A model generated the notes under the pieces. The model saw only the letters and a program-made list of their open reading frames with translations, made no database searches and was not told the origin of the DNA. Shown here one piece after another: positions 25,582-35,158 of a DNA stretch of 61,664 bases (position 1 is its first letter; every line of letters begins with the position of its first letter). The position numbers were made by a program, and so were the translations under genes. Where the stretch lies: NCBI GenBank assembly GCA_021647985.1, contig JAKITQ010000015.1:1-61664 (forward strand), in the 5' to 3' direction. This DNA is from Flavobacteriaceae bacterium. GTDB taxonomy: Bacteria; Bacteroidota; Bacteroidia; Flavobacteriales; Flavobacteriaceae.

Positions 25582-25656
25582 TTAGGATGCTTCCTTAGCA
25601 CCATTGTCAACTTTTATAAAGATTCCACCTAGATCAACTCCTATTGCGTATTTCAT
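25582..25656 (-). pseudogene. ROK-family sugar kinase remnant
   Basis: 24 codons plus stop. MKYAIGVDLGGIFIK is the conserved ATP-binding start of ROK glucokinases and N-acetylhexosamine kinases (usually GVDLGGTxIK); VDNGAKEAS and a stop follow at once. The gene has lost some 280 codons, probably by an internal deletion that joined the N-terminus to the last codons. It starts 11 bp after the Gfo/Idh gene, so it was once the next gene of that operon. A repeat copy lies just beyond it. Confidence 0.6.
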
Positions 25657-25667
25657 TTCATTTTGTT

Positions 25668-26675
25668 CTAAAAATTAACAACTTCACCTAATTCAGATGA
25701 TTTGTACGCGGCATCAACAATATCCAAAATAATCTGTCCCTCTATTAACCCAGGGTTTGGCTGTGTTCTTGTTTTAATACAATCAACAAAGTATTCCATT
25801 TGTTTGGTATAAATTACCTGATCACAATGCTCTTTTCTTTCTGGTAATTCAGGGACAATTTTATCAAAAGAATCTTCACCTGTTGTTATTTTTAAAAATG
25901 TAGGAAACAAACTTGCATAACCTTTAGTTCCCCAAATGCCTGAACTCGCTTCTGGCCCGTCCATGTGTGGATGCCACCAACCACTTTCAATAATACTTTC
26001 TACACCATTGTCCCATGTAATAACAATAATTCCTGTATCATCTACGTCATAATCTCCAAAATTTGTTGAAATTCTGGCATATACTTTCGCAGGTTTAGGG
26101 TCTCCCAATATATAGCGAATTGTGTCTATTGCATGTACGCCCATATCAGCTAAAGCTCCACCTCCGGCTAACGATTTTTTTATAAACCAACCTGAAGGAC
26201 CCCAATTTTCATGAACACCGTAGCCTTTGGTTTTAAATACCTTGCCTAACTTACCAGATGCAACACAGTCTTTCAAATAATTGGTATCCACATCAAAACG
26301 CCACATATGACCAACCATAACCAATTGATTAAAATTTTTTGAAACATCGGTAATTTGTCTTCCTTCTTTCGCACTGATGCCCATTGGTTTTTCAAGAAAA
26401 ACATCCTTGTTACTTTTTAAAAATTCTATGGCATAAGGTGCATGAAATTGATTTGGGGTTCCGATTATAACAGCATCAATAGCTTTATTGTTTAAAACAT
26501 TTGAAATGTCATTATATGTTTCTTTTATACCATATTTAATTGCAAAATCTTTAGCCGTTTTTAGTTTTTTAGCAACTACAGCTACAATTTCTACATTCGG
26601 AATAGTTTGCAAACCACGAGCGTGAAAATCTGCGATATAACCGGCACCGATTAGTGCAATTTTTATAGTATCCAT
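25668..26675 (-). CDS. Gfo/Idh/MocA-family sugar dehydrogenase
   Basis: 335-residue NAD(P)-dependent oxidoreductase. The nucleotide-binding loop is IALIGAGYIADFHARGL. EKPMGISAKEG is the conserved EKP motif, and GHMWRFD and GVHAIDTIRYIL follow in the catalytic domain. No signal peptide, so cytosolic. It probably oxidises or reduces a cyclitol or sugar at a ring carbon. It is 20 bp downstream of a DegT aminotransferase gene, a pair known from keto-/amino-sugar conversion, and was followed by a ROK kinase. Confidence 0.9.
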   Translation of the reverse strand: MDTIKIALIGAGYIADFHARGLQTIPNVEIVAVVAKKLKTAKDFAIKYGIKETYNDISNVLNNKAIDAVIIGTPNQFHAPYAIEFLKSNKDVFLEKPMGISAKEGRQITDVSKNFNQLVMVGHMWRFDVDTNYLKDCVASGKLGKVFKTKGYGVHENWGPSGWFIKKSLAGGGALADMGVHAIDTIRYILGDPKPAKVYARISTNFGDYDVDDTGIIVITWDNGVESIIESGWWHPHMDGPEASSGIWGTKGYASLFPTFLKITTGEDSFDKIVPELPERKEHCDQVIYTKQMEYFVDCIKTRTQPNPGLIEGQIILDIVDAAYKSSELGEVVNF

Positions 26676-26695
26676 AGGCTATTTTGAACTAACTT

Positions 26696-27976
26696 CTATT
26701 TAATCTCATCCACATTATCATATACTTTTTTAATTGCAGCAGCAATTAAATCCATATCAGCTTTTGTTCCCATCAATACTTTGTGATGAATACAAACCGA
26801 TTCGTCTTTAAATATTTTATTACTTATAGGTAAAACAAATCTAGTTGGATCTATTTCAGCCCAATATGCATCGTTTAATTTATGTCTTGCCGGCTTGGTG
26901 TGAGGAACATATAATGAGCAGTTATTTAAAGGTTCATAACTAGAATCAACTACAATTCCAATCTCAGCTTCTAAGGCTTCTCTAAATTTCTCAATAGGCA
27001 ATCCTTTAAAGTCAACTTTGTTATATCTAAAAGCAAAATTAAAATAGGCTTTTTTAGTTTCTCGAGCATCCCTTTTTATTGGAATAACACCAGGGATATT
27101 ATTCAATAAAGTATTTAGATAATCTCCATTTACATCTCTGTTTGCATTTTGTGCAGGCAATCTTTTTAATCCTTCAATTAAAATAGCTGCTTGGAATTCT
27201 GTAATTCTTAAGTTTCCTGATTGAATAAAGTTGCCATCATCACCATAATCGCCAGCACCTTTGTCTAAATCGTGGTATTCTTCACCTTCGGGTCTTCTTC
27301 CACAGTTCCGTAGCGCATCTAATTTTTCTGCAATCTCCAGACTGTTTGTGATCATAGAGCCACCTTCACCAGCGGTTAAATGTTTGGATAACTGATAACT
27401 AAAACTACCAATATCACCAATGCTACCTGCTTTATTACCATTCCATTCCCCACCATGTTTATGTGCACAATCTTCAATAACATACAAATTGTGTTTTTTA
27501 GCTATTTCCATCACAGCATCCATATCGGCAAATGCTCCATATAAGTGAACAGGGATAATTGCTTTAGTTCTTGGAGTAATTGCTTTTTCAATCTCTTTTG
27601 GGTCAATGCACCAGGTATCTTCACAAACATCTACCATTACAGGTGTTGCATTCACATCAATAATTGTGGCTGCAGTTGCCTGCCAGGTAAGTCCCGGTAA
27701 AATTACTTCATCACCAATACCTACACCCAAAGCCTCTAAAGCAAGTTGCAAGGTTACTGTACCATTCACCGTACAAATAGCATATTTTGTACCGGTAAAC
27801 TCTGCAAATAATTTATTAAATTCTCTCTCTTTTGGGCCATTATATGACCAAACGCCACTGTTCAAAACTTCTATAAGAGATTTCTCTTCTTCTTTTCCCC
27901 AAACAGGCCATACTGGCCAAGGACTCTCTTTTGTGTTTTTTATAGGTACTCCACCTTTGATTGCTAATTTTGTCAT
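26696..27976 (-). CDS. DegT/DnrJ/EryC1/StrS-family aminotransferase
   Basis: 426-residue PLP enzyme. It starts KLAIKGGVPIKNTKESPWPV, a form typical of the scyllo-inosose/sugar aminotransferase branch. The PLP lysine is in YQLSKHLTAGEGG. Other segments are LPGLTWQATAATI, DCAHKHGG and RITEFQAAIL. It transfers an amino group between glutamate or glutamine and a keto-sugar or keto-cyclitol. In a glycan-breakdown cluster it may run in the direction of amino-sugar degradation, but this is inference. 22 bp downstream of the GH2 gene. Confidence 0.9.
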   Translation of the reverse strand: MTKLAIKGGVPIKNTKESPWPVWPVWGKEEEKSLIEVLNSGVWSYNGPKEREFNKLFAEFTGTKYAICTVNGTVTLQLALEALGVGIGDEVILPGLTWQATAATIIDVNATPVMVDVCEDTWCIDPKEIEKAITPRTKAIIPVHLYGAFADMDAVMEIAKKHNLYVIEDCAHKHGGEWNGNKAGSIGDIGSFSYQLSKHLTAGEGGSMITNSLEIAEKLDALRNCGRRPEGEEYHDLDKGAGDYGDDGNFIQSGNLRITEFQAAILIEGLKRLPAQNANRDVNGDYLNTLLNNIPGVIPIKRDARETKKAYFNFAFRYNKVDFKGLPIEKFREALEAEIGIVVDSSYEPLNNCSLYVPHTKPARHKLNDAYWAEIDPTRFVLPISNKIFKDESVCIHHKVLMGTKADMDLIAAAIKKVYDNVDEIK

Positions 27977-27998
27977 TTACAGTACTATTTAACCTTAA

Positions 27999-30578
27999 TT
28001 AAGATTTTATTAAATTCCATCCTTCAACTTTTACTTCTGCATTTATTTCAGAATTGCAAGTTACGGTTACTGTTCTTTTTTCACCAGCTAATAAACTTAT
28101 AAAATTGTCTTCCCAAAATACAGGAAGAATGATTTCTCTAGTTTCTTTTTCAAACAATTTAAGGTTGATCAAAAAGGCAATTTTATTCGTGTTATTTTCT
28201 AATTCTATTGTGAATTTTTGTTCATCATTTAAATTTTCATGTGTTATATTCACATTTAATTTTATTTTCGGTAGTTCGTTCAACAAGGTTAGATCTGCAT
28301 ATTCCTTACTAGGGGTATGGTAAGCAAATTCTCCAAGATCTGCTTCATAATCTAAGGTTTCTTCTTTGGTAGATAGCCAATAAAAATTATTAGACACTTC
28401 CTTTTTGTCTACATCAAATACGCGAAGATCAAGGAAATAGGTGCTTGTAAGATTTTCTATTTCACCCAATTCAAAAATAGATTTAGAAGAATTTTTTAAT
28501 GCACTGGTAGGTATTATTTTGTCTAATAATATATTAGATTCAATATCAAATATTAGAATACGTGCATTTAACTTATCGATATCATACAAATAATCGTTGA
28601 TTAAATAAATTTGATCGTTTCCATAATTATAAATTAAACTTAAGGGTAAACAAGCTTTTTGTGTTGCATAGAAAGCTCCTGTAGGATTTAAATAATAATC
28701 ATACAATTGCCAATACATTTTTGGCCATGCTGCATTCAACATCCATTGTATTACACCCGTTGCTCTTTTTTTATGTACTTGAAATGCTTCAAACATCGGT
28801 CGCATCAACTCATAATTCATCGCTTGAGATTTTTTGTCAAAATCTTCTAAAGAATTAGCTTTACCGTAACGTTCTATGATCGCTTCGGTAAAACGACTTA
28901 AATTTGCAAATTCATATCTTCCACAATGAAAATCCCATACATCACTTATTGGCCAAAGCTTTTCTTTCGGAATCATCTTTTTAAGACTATCAATCTGAGG
29001 TACTTGAGCACCCGGACCGGTTTCTGTATTGAAACCATAAGCACCTCCTAAGTGTGTATTTGTGTACCAGTAAACTGGGGCGGTATAAGCATATGGCCCT
29101 AACATTTTAACACCAGATGACCCACTAATTTCGCTTATTACATCCTCACTTCCAATTACATGTTGATCACTACCAACACCGCCGGTTGAATTTAAATATG
29201 GTCTTGTAGGGTCATATTTTTTAAAAGTTTCGATATATTTTTGTTCCAAGGCAGTAATTGGCACTTTATCACTTGCTACTGTCCAAACAAAAATACTTGC
29301 ATGGTTTCGTAGCCAAATAACCTGTTCTTCCCAGGCCTTACTAACATGATCAATATGTTCTGGTAAATATACACCTCCAAAACGTTCACTTACAGGAACG
29401 CCAAGGTGCAATTCATGCTCCCAATGGCAACTCCAGCCAACCATTAGCAAAATACCATGATCATCACACAAATCATATAATTTATGATCTTTTCCCCAAA
29501 AACCTTCCAAACGCACGCAGTTCAAATTCATTTGTTTTACGTATTTAATTTGTGCTTCTAAGCTTTCATCATTATCCATTAGGAAGAGGTCATCGGTCCA
29601 ACCACCACCTTTAATCATCACTTTTTGTCCGTTTACTTTATAGCCTCGGTGCACTTTATCCAACCAATAATCTTCAAATTCTCTAATTCCAAATCGAGTT
29701 TGTGAAGTATCAGAAATAACATCATCTATTTTAAACTTTAATTCTAAGTTATACAATTCGGGATCACCCAAATGAATTGGCCACCAAAGCCTAGGATTTT
29801 GAAAATTTAATTGGGCATATTCTTTGGAAGTAAACGCAACCAAGAAGTTACTATTGGATTCAATAGTAACTTCTTGTTTGAATGTAACCGACTCAATTTC
29901 ACCAATTAAAGTACCTTTAATTGATTTATTAGTATAGTTTTTCAATTCAGCTGAAATTAATAAATCAGCTTCTTTAAGTGTTTTTTTGTTAACTTTGGTT
30001 TGCACAAAGGGCTTTTCAATACCCACGCCAGCATTTAAATGAACTGTTACAGGTCTGAAAACTCCCATATTTCCATCTGGCGGAGAAGGGTTCCAATCTA
30101 CATAACCAATACTAAAATCACCAGGTACAGGTGGAATTACTTCAATGGCTAAAATATTATTTCCTGTAATGGTATAGTTACTTATATCAAAAGCCGTAAT
30201 GCGATAGGCGCCATCTATAGCTGATGTATCAGCTACTAATTTACCGTTTAACCAAACATTTGCTTTGTGGTTTATTCCGTCAAAACTTATACGCGCAGAG
30301 TTGTTTGCTTCATCTACAGTTAAATTAAAACTTGTTACATACCACCAAGGTATTTTAAATTGGTTGGTTGCAATATTTTTTAGATTTTTATCATAAAAAG
30401 GATTCGTTATAAGATCTTTCGCCACCAAGGTACCTAAAACAGTGGAGGGTACAATGGCCGGAATCCAATCCTTTGAAATTGATAATTTTGTTGAAATCTC
30501 CGCACCTTTTTGTGAGATTTCTTCTGAAGATTGGATCTTCCAGTTTTTTGAAAGATTTATAAGGTAATTATTTTTCAA
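27999..30578 (-). CDS. GH2 glycoside hydrolase, exo-beta-glucosaminidase / endo-beta-mannosidase-like
   Basis: 859 residues with the GH2 sugar-binding, immunoglobulin-like and TIM-barrel domains. The barrel has WTVASDKVPI, where Asp (about 437) takes the place of the usual acid Glu, and FNTETGPG with the nucleophile Glu near 519. Both features resemble the CsxA exo-beta-D-glucosaminidase and plant endo-beta-mannosidase subgroup rather than beta-galactosidases. No clear signal peptide is present, so it may act in the cytoplasm or be exported by other means. The likely substrate is a beta-linked GlcN or the Man-beta-1,4-GlcNAc core of N-glycans. Confidence 0.85.
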   Translation of the reverse strand: MKNNYLINLSKNWKIQSSEEISQKGAEISTKLSISKDWIPAIVPSTVLGTLVAKDLITNPFYDKNLKNIATNQFKIPWWYVTSFNLTVDEANNSARISFDGINHKANVWLNGKLVADTSAIDGAYRITAFDISNYTITGNNILAIEVIPPVPGDFSIGYVDWNPSPPDGNMGVFRPVTVHLNAGVGIEKPFVQTKVNKKTLKEADLLISAELKNYTNKSIKGTLIGEIESVTFKQEVTIESNSNFLVAFTSKEYAQLNFQNPRLWWPIHLGDPELYNLELKFKIDDVISDTSQTRFGIREFEDYWLDKVHRGYKVNGQKVMIKGGGWTDDLFLMDNDESLEAQIKYVKQMNLNCVRLEGFWGKDHKLYDLCDDHGILLMVGWSCHWEHELHLGVPVSERFGGVYLPEHIDHVSKAWEEQVIWLRNHASIFVWTVASDKVPITALEQKYIETFKKYDPTRPYLNSTGGVGSDQHVIGSEDVISEISGSSGVKMLGPYAYTAPVYWYTNTHLGGAYGFNTETGPGAQVPQIDSLKKMIPKEKLWPISDVWDFHCGRYEFANLSRFTEAIIERYGKANSLEDFDKKSQAMNYELMRPMFEAFQVHKKRATGVIQWMLNAAWPKMYWQLYDYYLNPTGAFYATQKACLPLSLIYNYGNDQIYLINDYLYDIDKLNARILIFDIESNILLDKIIPTSALKNSSKSIFELGEIENLTSTYFLDLRVFDVDKKEVSNNFYWLSTKEETLDYEADLGEFAYHTPSKEYADLTLLNELPKIKLNVNITHENLNDEQKFTIELENNTNKIAFLINLKLFEKETREIILPVFWEDNFISLLAGEKRTVTVTCNSEINAEVKVEGWNLIKS

Positions 30579-30706
30579 TTGTTAATATTTAACTTTTTTT
30601 AATGGTCAGATGGAACATTCATTTAGATATAGTTTAAACTTATTAGATTACTGCATCAGTATTCTTAAAGGTCTCTATAATATAGTTTACATGTGTTAAC
30701 AGTAAG

Positions 30707-30937
30707 CTATTTGATTAATTTTTGTAGTTTTTTTATATTCTTTCTTGCAAAAAGCATCATTCCTCCACCTATTACTACTAGTGTTAAGCCAGCCACTAGA
30801 TTTGTCATTCTTTGAATATCTGATTCAGGAAAAATCAAAGCAATGGAAACGACCACTCCAAAAAATAAGATAAAGAAGCCTAATGCTTGGTTAATTTGAA
30901 ATGTTTTTAATTTTCCTTTAATTTCTATTTGATCCAT
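30707..30937 (-). CDS. Small two-TM protein
   Basis: 76 residues with two hydrophobic helices (ALGFFILFFGVVVSIALIF and LVAGLTLVVIGGGMMLFA) joined by a short loop, and a Lys-rich end KNIKKLQKLIK. It lies 10 bp after a second small membrane protein and the SSS symporter gene. That tight packing suggests an accessory role in transport. Family not recognised. Confidence 0.7.
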   Translation of the reverse strand: MDQIEIKGKLKTFQINQALGFFILFFGVVVSIALIFPESDIQRMTNLVAGLTLVVIGGGMMLFARKNIKKLQKLIK

Positions 30938-30947
30938 AATCTTTAAT

Positions 30948-31163
30948 TTAAAAAATATAATATATAAAAAAGAGAATACTTAATGAACCCATTGACCATA
31001 TTTTCAAATTGTTCCACCAGTGACGATCACTTTTTTTTACGCCTTCATAAGCATAATCACTTGGTATCATCATAACCAAAATTCCAATAATAATGAATAA
31101 ACCAAGAAAAATATTCTTTGCATTTTCTTGTGAAACACCTGAAAGCCAATCAAAATTCAGCAT
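30948..31163 (-). CDS. Small two-TM protein next to the symporter
   Basis: 71 residues with hydrophobic segments IFLGLFIIIGILVMMI and MGSLSILFFIYYIF separated by a charged loop (YEGVKKSDRHWWNN). It follows the symporter gene by 24 bp. Small proteins of this kind are found beside SSS symporters in Bacteroidota carbohydrate loci. Function unknown. Confidence 0.7.
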   Translation of the reverse strand: MLNFDWLSGVSQENAKNIFLGLFIIIGILVMMIPSDYAYEGVKKSDRHWWNNLKIWSMGSLSILFFIYYIF

Positions 31164-31187
31164 AATATTACCTTTTATTAATGTTAA

Positions 31188-32693
31188 TTATTTTTTACTA
31201 CTCTCCATTATTTTTGAACTAAAAACAAGGCCCTTTAATCGTTCTTCACTATGAGGTTTTGTAAATAAACTAACGGTTACATTTACAATAAATCCTACAA
31301 CAAATGACCACCATGAAATATATAAGAAGGGGTCTTCAATTGTAAAGTGCTGGTCTTTGGTTACATTCATATAAATGGCGGAACCAATTCCTATAACTAA
31401 TGCTGATAAACCACCCCATTGTGTAGTTCTTTTCCAAAAAATTCCCAGCAATAGAATAGCAAATAAAGGCCCTTGAAAATAAGACATAAAGGTTTGGATT
31501 GCAACATACATTCCTGGGTATTCTGCACTAATTGGAGAGGTTGCAACACCTATCACAAGAAGAACTAATGTTGTAACCCTTCCAACATTTAAATAATGTT
31601 TGTCAGTAGCATTACTTTTAATATAAGGTTCATAAATATCTTTTGTAAAAAGCGTAGCAGTTGAATTTAATAAGGAATCTACACTGGACATTAGAGCAGC
31701 GAAAAATGCGGCAAACATCAATCCAATTAAACCAGGAGGTAAAATCTCTTTAATCATTGCAGGCAATGCTTGATCTCCATCTTCTAAATTTGGAATTAAT
31801 GCCACGGCAATTAAACCAGGGAATAACACCAAGATTGGAATAAACATTTTTAAAGCAGATGCAAATATCATACTTGCTTTGGCGTGCCATTCATTTTTAG
31901 CCGTAAGTGTTCTTTGAATTATTGATTGATTTCCAATCATATAGGCGTTTGACATTACGAAAGTTAAGCCAAAAAGTATTCCTGTCCACGGAAAGGGTGA
32001 ACTCGAATCTGATGGTTGAATGATATCGAAATGACTTCTATATTCAGGCCCCATATTGGTTACCTTAGCCACCAAATTTTCCCATCCGCCAACAGCGTCT
32101 AAGCTTAAAAATATTAAGGCAAAACCACCTACAAACATAATTATCATTTGTACAACATCGGTCATGATCACCGCAGTGATACCTCCAAAATAGGTATAAA
32201 GACCAACTACACTTGCAGTTGCTAGAATGGAAGTCCATATAGCCCATCCCATCAAAACATTTAAAAGTACCGCGCTAGCCCAAAATAACACACCCAAATC
32301 AAGGGCGAAAAACAAAATCCATGTAACAGAAGCAATAGTTCTTACTGTTGGATTGTACCTTCTTCCTAAATATTCAGGAATGGTATACATTCCTCCTCGC
32401 CAGAAATAGGGAATAAATATAAAAGCTGCCAATAACATAGCGGGTACAGATCCTATCCAGTCAAAATTCCCCACTGAAATTCCATAGCGATATGCCTGCC
32501 CTGAGATTCCTACAAAATCTATTGCCCCAATATCGGAAACAACAATTGACATTCCGATTGCCCAGAAAGGTAAACTTCTACCTGCAAGAAAATAATCGTC
32601 TGAAGTGTTAACAAATTTTTTAAAATAAAGACCTAATAATAGCATACCAACGATATAAGCTATTACGATAAAATAATCAATTCCTGCAAGCAT
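31188..32693 (-). CDS. Sodium/solute symporter (SSS family)
   Basis: 501 residues with about 13 membrane helices. SSS signatures are ISVVVSDIGAIDFVGISGQA near the N-terminus and the FAAFFAALMSSVDSLLNSTA region. It takes up a sugar or organic acid with sodium across the inner membrane. SSS members near PULs import sialic acid, glucose, galactose or uronates, and the substrate here is likely a product of the surrounding enzymes. First gene of a three-gene unit with the two small membrane proteins. Confidence 0.93.
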   Translation of the reverse strand: MLAGIDYFIVIAYIVGMLLLGLYFKKFVNTSDDYFLAGRSLPFWAIGMSIVVSDIGAIDFVGISGQAYRYGISVGNFDWIGSVPAMLLAAFIFIPYFWRGGMYTIPEYLGRRYNPTVRTIASVTWILFFALDLGVLFWASAVLLNVLMGWAIWTSILATASVVGLYTYFGGITAVIMTDVVQMIIMFVGGFALIFLSLDAVGGWENLVAKVTNMGPEYRSHFDIIQPSDSSSPFPWTGILFGLTFVMSNAYMIGNQSIIQRTLTAKNEWHAKASMIFASALKMFIPILVLFPGLIAVALIPNLEDGDQALPAMIKEILPPGLIGLMFAAFFAALMSSVDSLLNSTATLFTKDIYEPYIKSNATDKHYLNVGRVTTLVLLVIGVATSPISAEYPGMYVAIQTFMSYFQGPLFAILLLGIFWKRTTQWGGLSALVIGIGSAIYMNVTKDQHFTIEDPFLYISWWSFVVGFIVNVTVSLFTKPHSEERLKGLVFSSKIMESSKK

Positions 32694-32876
32694 AATTTTA
32701 AATTTTATTTAATCAATACAAATTAAAATAAATTAGCTGTACTTTATTTGTTATATCTTATTTTATTCACATGCTATTTCACCCCGAATGTTTATTAATT
32801 CACTATTTTTACTTTAATTAAGTTAATATTGTTACAATTAGAATTAAAAACGCCTGGTATTTTCATATTATATTAA

Positions 32877-35030
32877 TTATCGTTTAAAATATATATAATT
32901 AGCAGGGTTTTGTTTTCCTGTGGTGGTCATGGTTGTGGTAACATCAATACTATTCCGTTGCCAATAGTAAAAAACACCATGTTCTGTTCCAACGAGCAAA
33001 TCTGGAATTCCATCTTTATTAAAGTCCGAAACTACGGGGCCATCGGTATGCCCCATCAAAGTTCTTGAAGCAACACGCCCTTGGTATTGTAACACTATTT
33101 TACCATCTTTCATTCCCATGTTTTTCATCCAATCTACCGCTGGTTTCGATGAAAACACCAAATCTTCTAATCCATCTCCATCCCAATCAGCAAATGTGAT
33201 TTTTAACCTTCCACTGCTAGAGCCCGTTCTTTGATTTAATAAAATTGGTTCTCCAGAAGGATTAACAAAGCTTCTTTTTGGATGCTCCAGTATCAATTCA
33301 CCATTGATTTTAGAACGCAAGAATACAGCTAAATACCCTTCATAATCTAGCATTACAAGATCATTGAGTCCATCTTTGTTATAATCGAAAAGTAGGGGTG
33401 AAGTGCGCCATGGAGCCAAAAGTTCATTTCCTTTTGAAATGCCAGGGATCCACTTTGGTTTTTGAGGTTCACCTTGCCAATTTACTTTGATAGTTTTTGG
33501 TGGTGCTAATTTTGGATTCTTACGAGTTCCAATATTTTTTAGCCATATAACATTTCCGTTATGGTCATTCACTAAAATATCTGGTAAATCATCATCATCC
33601 CAATTTCCAACACCTAGGGTAGAATAACCCCAAAAAGGTTCTTCGGTGTTAGGTAAGGCTTTATTTTGTATGATTCGAATGGGTTTTCCATCAGTTTCTA
33701 AAAGTTCAGGTTTTTCCCATTTGGGAATTGCTCCTCCCAAATTTTTAATAAACCCAATGTATCCCATTTCATTTCCGCTTAAAATATCATCGAGTCCATC
33801 TCCATCCCAGTCATATATAACAGGAACTGTAAGCGCACCAAAATCGACATATTTTGCTTCCTGCTGAAAGAATTGTGGTGATGAGAATTGAGGAATTCCA
33901 TCGATTACATTTCCTGTATTTTTTAAAAATGAAATTCTTCCTGATTCTTCTCCGGCTATAATATCAACATATCCATCTTTGTTCCAGTCAAAGGAAGTCC
34001 AGTGAATACTCGATCTAGAATCAAACCGAACAGGGATCTCATGGTTTGTTATTACTTTGCCGTTTGTGAATTTATATGTGGATTTTGTTCCAGTATTTTC
34101 AAAATAAACAATAAAATTATTTTTCCATTCAACATCATATTCATCGGCATTTTCAGGTTTTCCAATGGCGATAAAATCCAAATCACCATCGTTATCATAA
34201 TCAGCAAACATGGGTTTTATAGAAATGCCCTTTGCTAGAGATTCTCCGTTCTCCTTTAAAATTTCTATCGGGTTTTCGTATTTAGGATTTTCATTAGTCC
34301 CTCTATTCTTTAAAAACACCAATTGACTGTGTTTTGGGGCTTTTGAAAAGGCTTTTTGTCGTTCTTCGGCTCCGTCACCGCGCAAACTCGGTTTTTGTGG
34401 GTTGGTAGCAGAACAGACTAAATCCAACATACCATCTCCATCAAAATCAACCATTTTCCACTGGGTATTGCCATAATAGTGTAAAATATCATAACCTTTG
34501 GAAGGAAGTATTACTTCATTATCATCCCAGAACACATTTTGAGGAACATCTTTATAGATCAATAATTTTTCACCAACCCTGTCTGGTGTCATAACATGGA
34601 AACGATCATCTACTTGTGACATTTCGAAATAGGCACCATCAGAACCCAGTCTTCTACGTTCAAAAGACACTTTCATTCCACGTCTAAAAACGGGCATATC
34701 CATATTTCCGCTAATATTTTCGAAATAATAGATACCTGCTTCTATATAAGCTCCAGATTCCGATATAACCAAATCGTAATCGCCATCGCCGTCAAAATCC
34801 ATTGGCATGGGGATCGATTTAAAACCTGCATCCAAATCAACTATTAAACCAGGGTTATTGTAGTTGAGTTTTTGCAAGCCTACATTTTCAGATGTATTAT
34901 TTGCTGAAGTTTCTTTTGGCGTTTCACATTGAACAAAAGCTAATACTGCAATTGATAATAGTAATAGAGTTTTATTATAAATCAATTTTTGTTTTTTTAA
35001 ATTTATACTATTCAAATTAGCATTTTTCAT
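32877..35030 (-). CDS. FG-GAP/VCBS-repeat lipoprotein
   Basis: 717 residues with a lipoprotein signal ending LAFVQC. At least nine calcium-binding loops of the DxDxDG type are visible (DFDGDGDYDL, DFDGDGMLDL, DYDNDGDLDF, DWNKDGYVDI, DWDGDGLDDI, DYNKDGLNDL, DWDGDGLEDL, DFNKDGIPDL and one WDDDDLPDI). This gives a beta-propeller of the FG-GAP type. Such lipoproteins are common in PULs and may bind glycan or act as lyases. No enzyme motif can be assigned here. Confidence 0.85.
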   Translation of the reverse strand: MKNANLNSINLKKQKLIYNKTLLLLSIAVLAFVQCETPKETSANNTSENVGLQKLNYNNPGLIVDLDAGFKSIPMPMDFDGDGDYDLVISESGAYIEAGIYYFENISGNMDMPVFRRGMKVSFERRRLGSDGAYFEMSQVDDRFHVMTPDRVGEKLLIYKDVPQNVFWDDNEVILPSKGYDILHYYGNTQWKMVDFDGDGMLDLVCSATNPQKPSLRGDGAEERQKAFSKAPKHSQLVFLKNRGTNENPKYENPIEILKENGESLAKGISIKPMFADYDNDGDLDFIAIGKPENADEYDVEWKNNFIVYFENTGTKSTYKFTNGKVITNHEIPVRFDSRSSIHWTSFDWNKDGYVDIIAGEESGRISFLKNTGNVIDGIPQFSSPQFFQQEAKYVDFGALTVPVIYDWDGDGLDDILSGNEMGYIGFIKNLGGAIPKWEKPELLETDGKPIRIIQNKALPNTEEPFWGYSTLGVGNWDDDDLPDILVNDHNGNVIWLKNIGTRKNPKLAPPKTIKVNWQGEPQKPKWIPGISKGNELLAPWRTSPLLFDYNKDGLNDLVMLDYEGYLAVFLRSKINGELILEHPKRSFVNPSGEPILLNQRTGSSSGRLKITFADWDGDGLEDLVFSSKPAVDWMKNMGMKDGKIVLQYQGRVASRTLMGHTDGPVVSDFNKDGIPDLLVGTEHGVFYYWQRNSIDVTTTMTTTGKQNPANYIYFKR

Positions 35031-35158
35031 TATAAAACGAATAGGTAGAGGTTTACCGTTTAGTTATTCTAAATTTTGGATTACCTTTCCAAGTCACAAT
35101 ATTTTCAATTTTACTTCCAATTACTTTTATGGAGTTTTCTAATTCAAATCCTAGAATT

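Noticed and set aside
27606..27992. A 128-codon frame opposite the DegT gene
   Set aside because: Antisense shadow of a gene with clear PLP-enzyme motifs.
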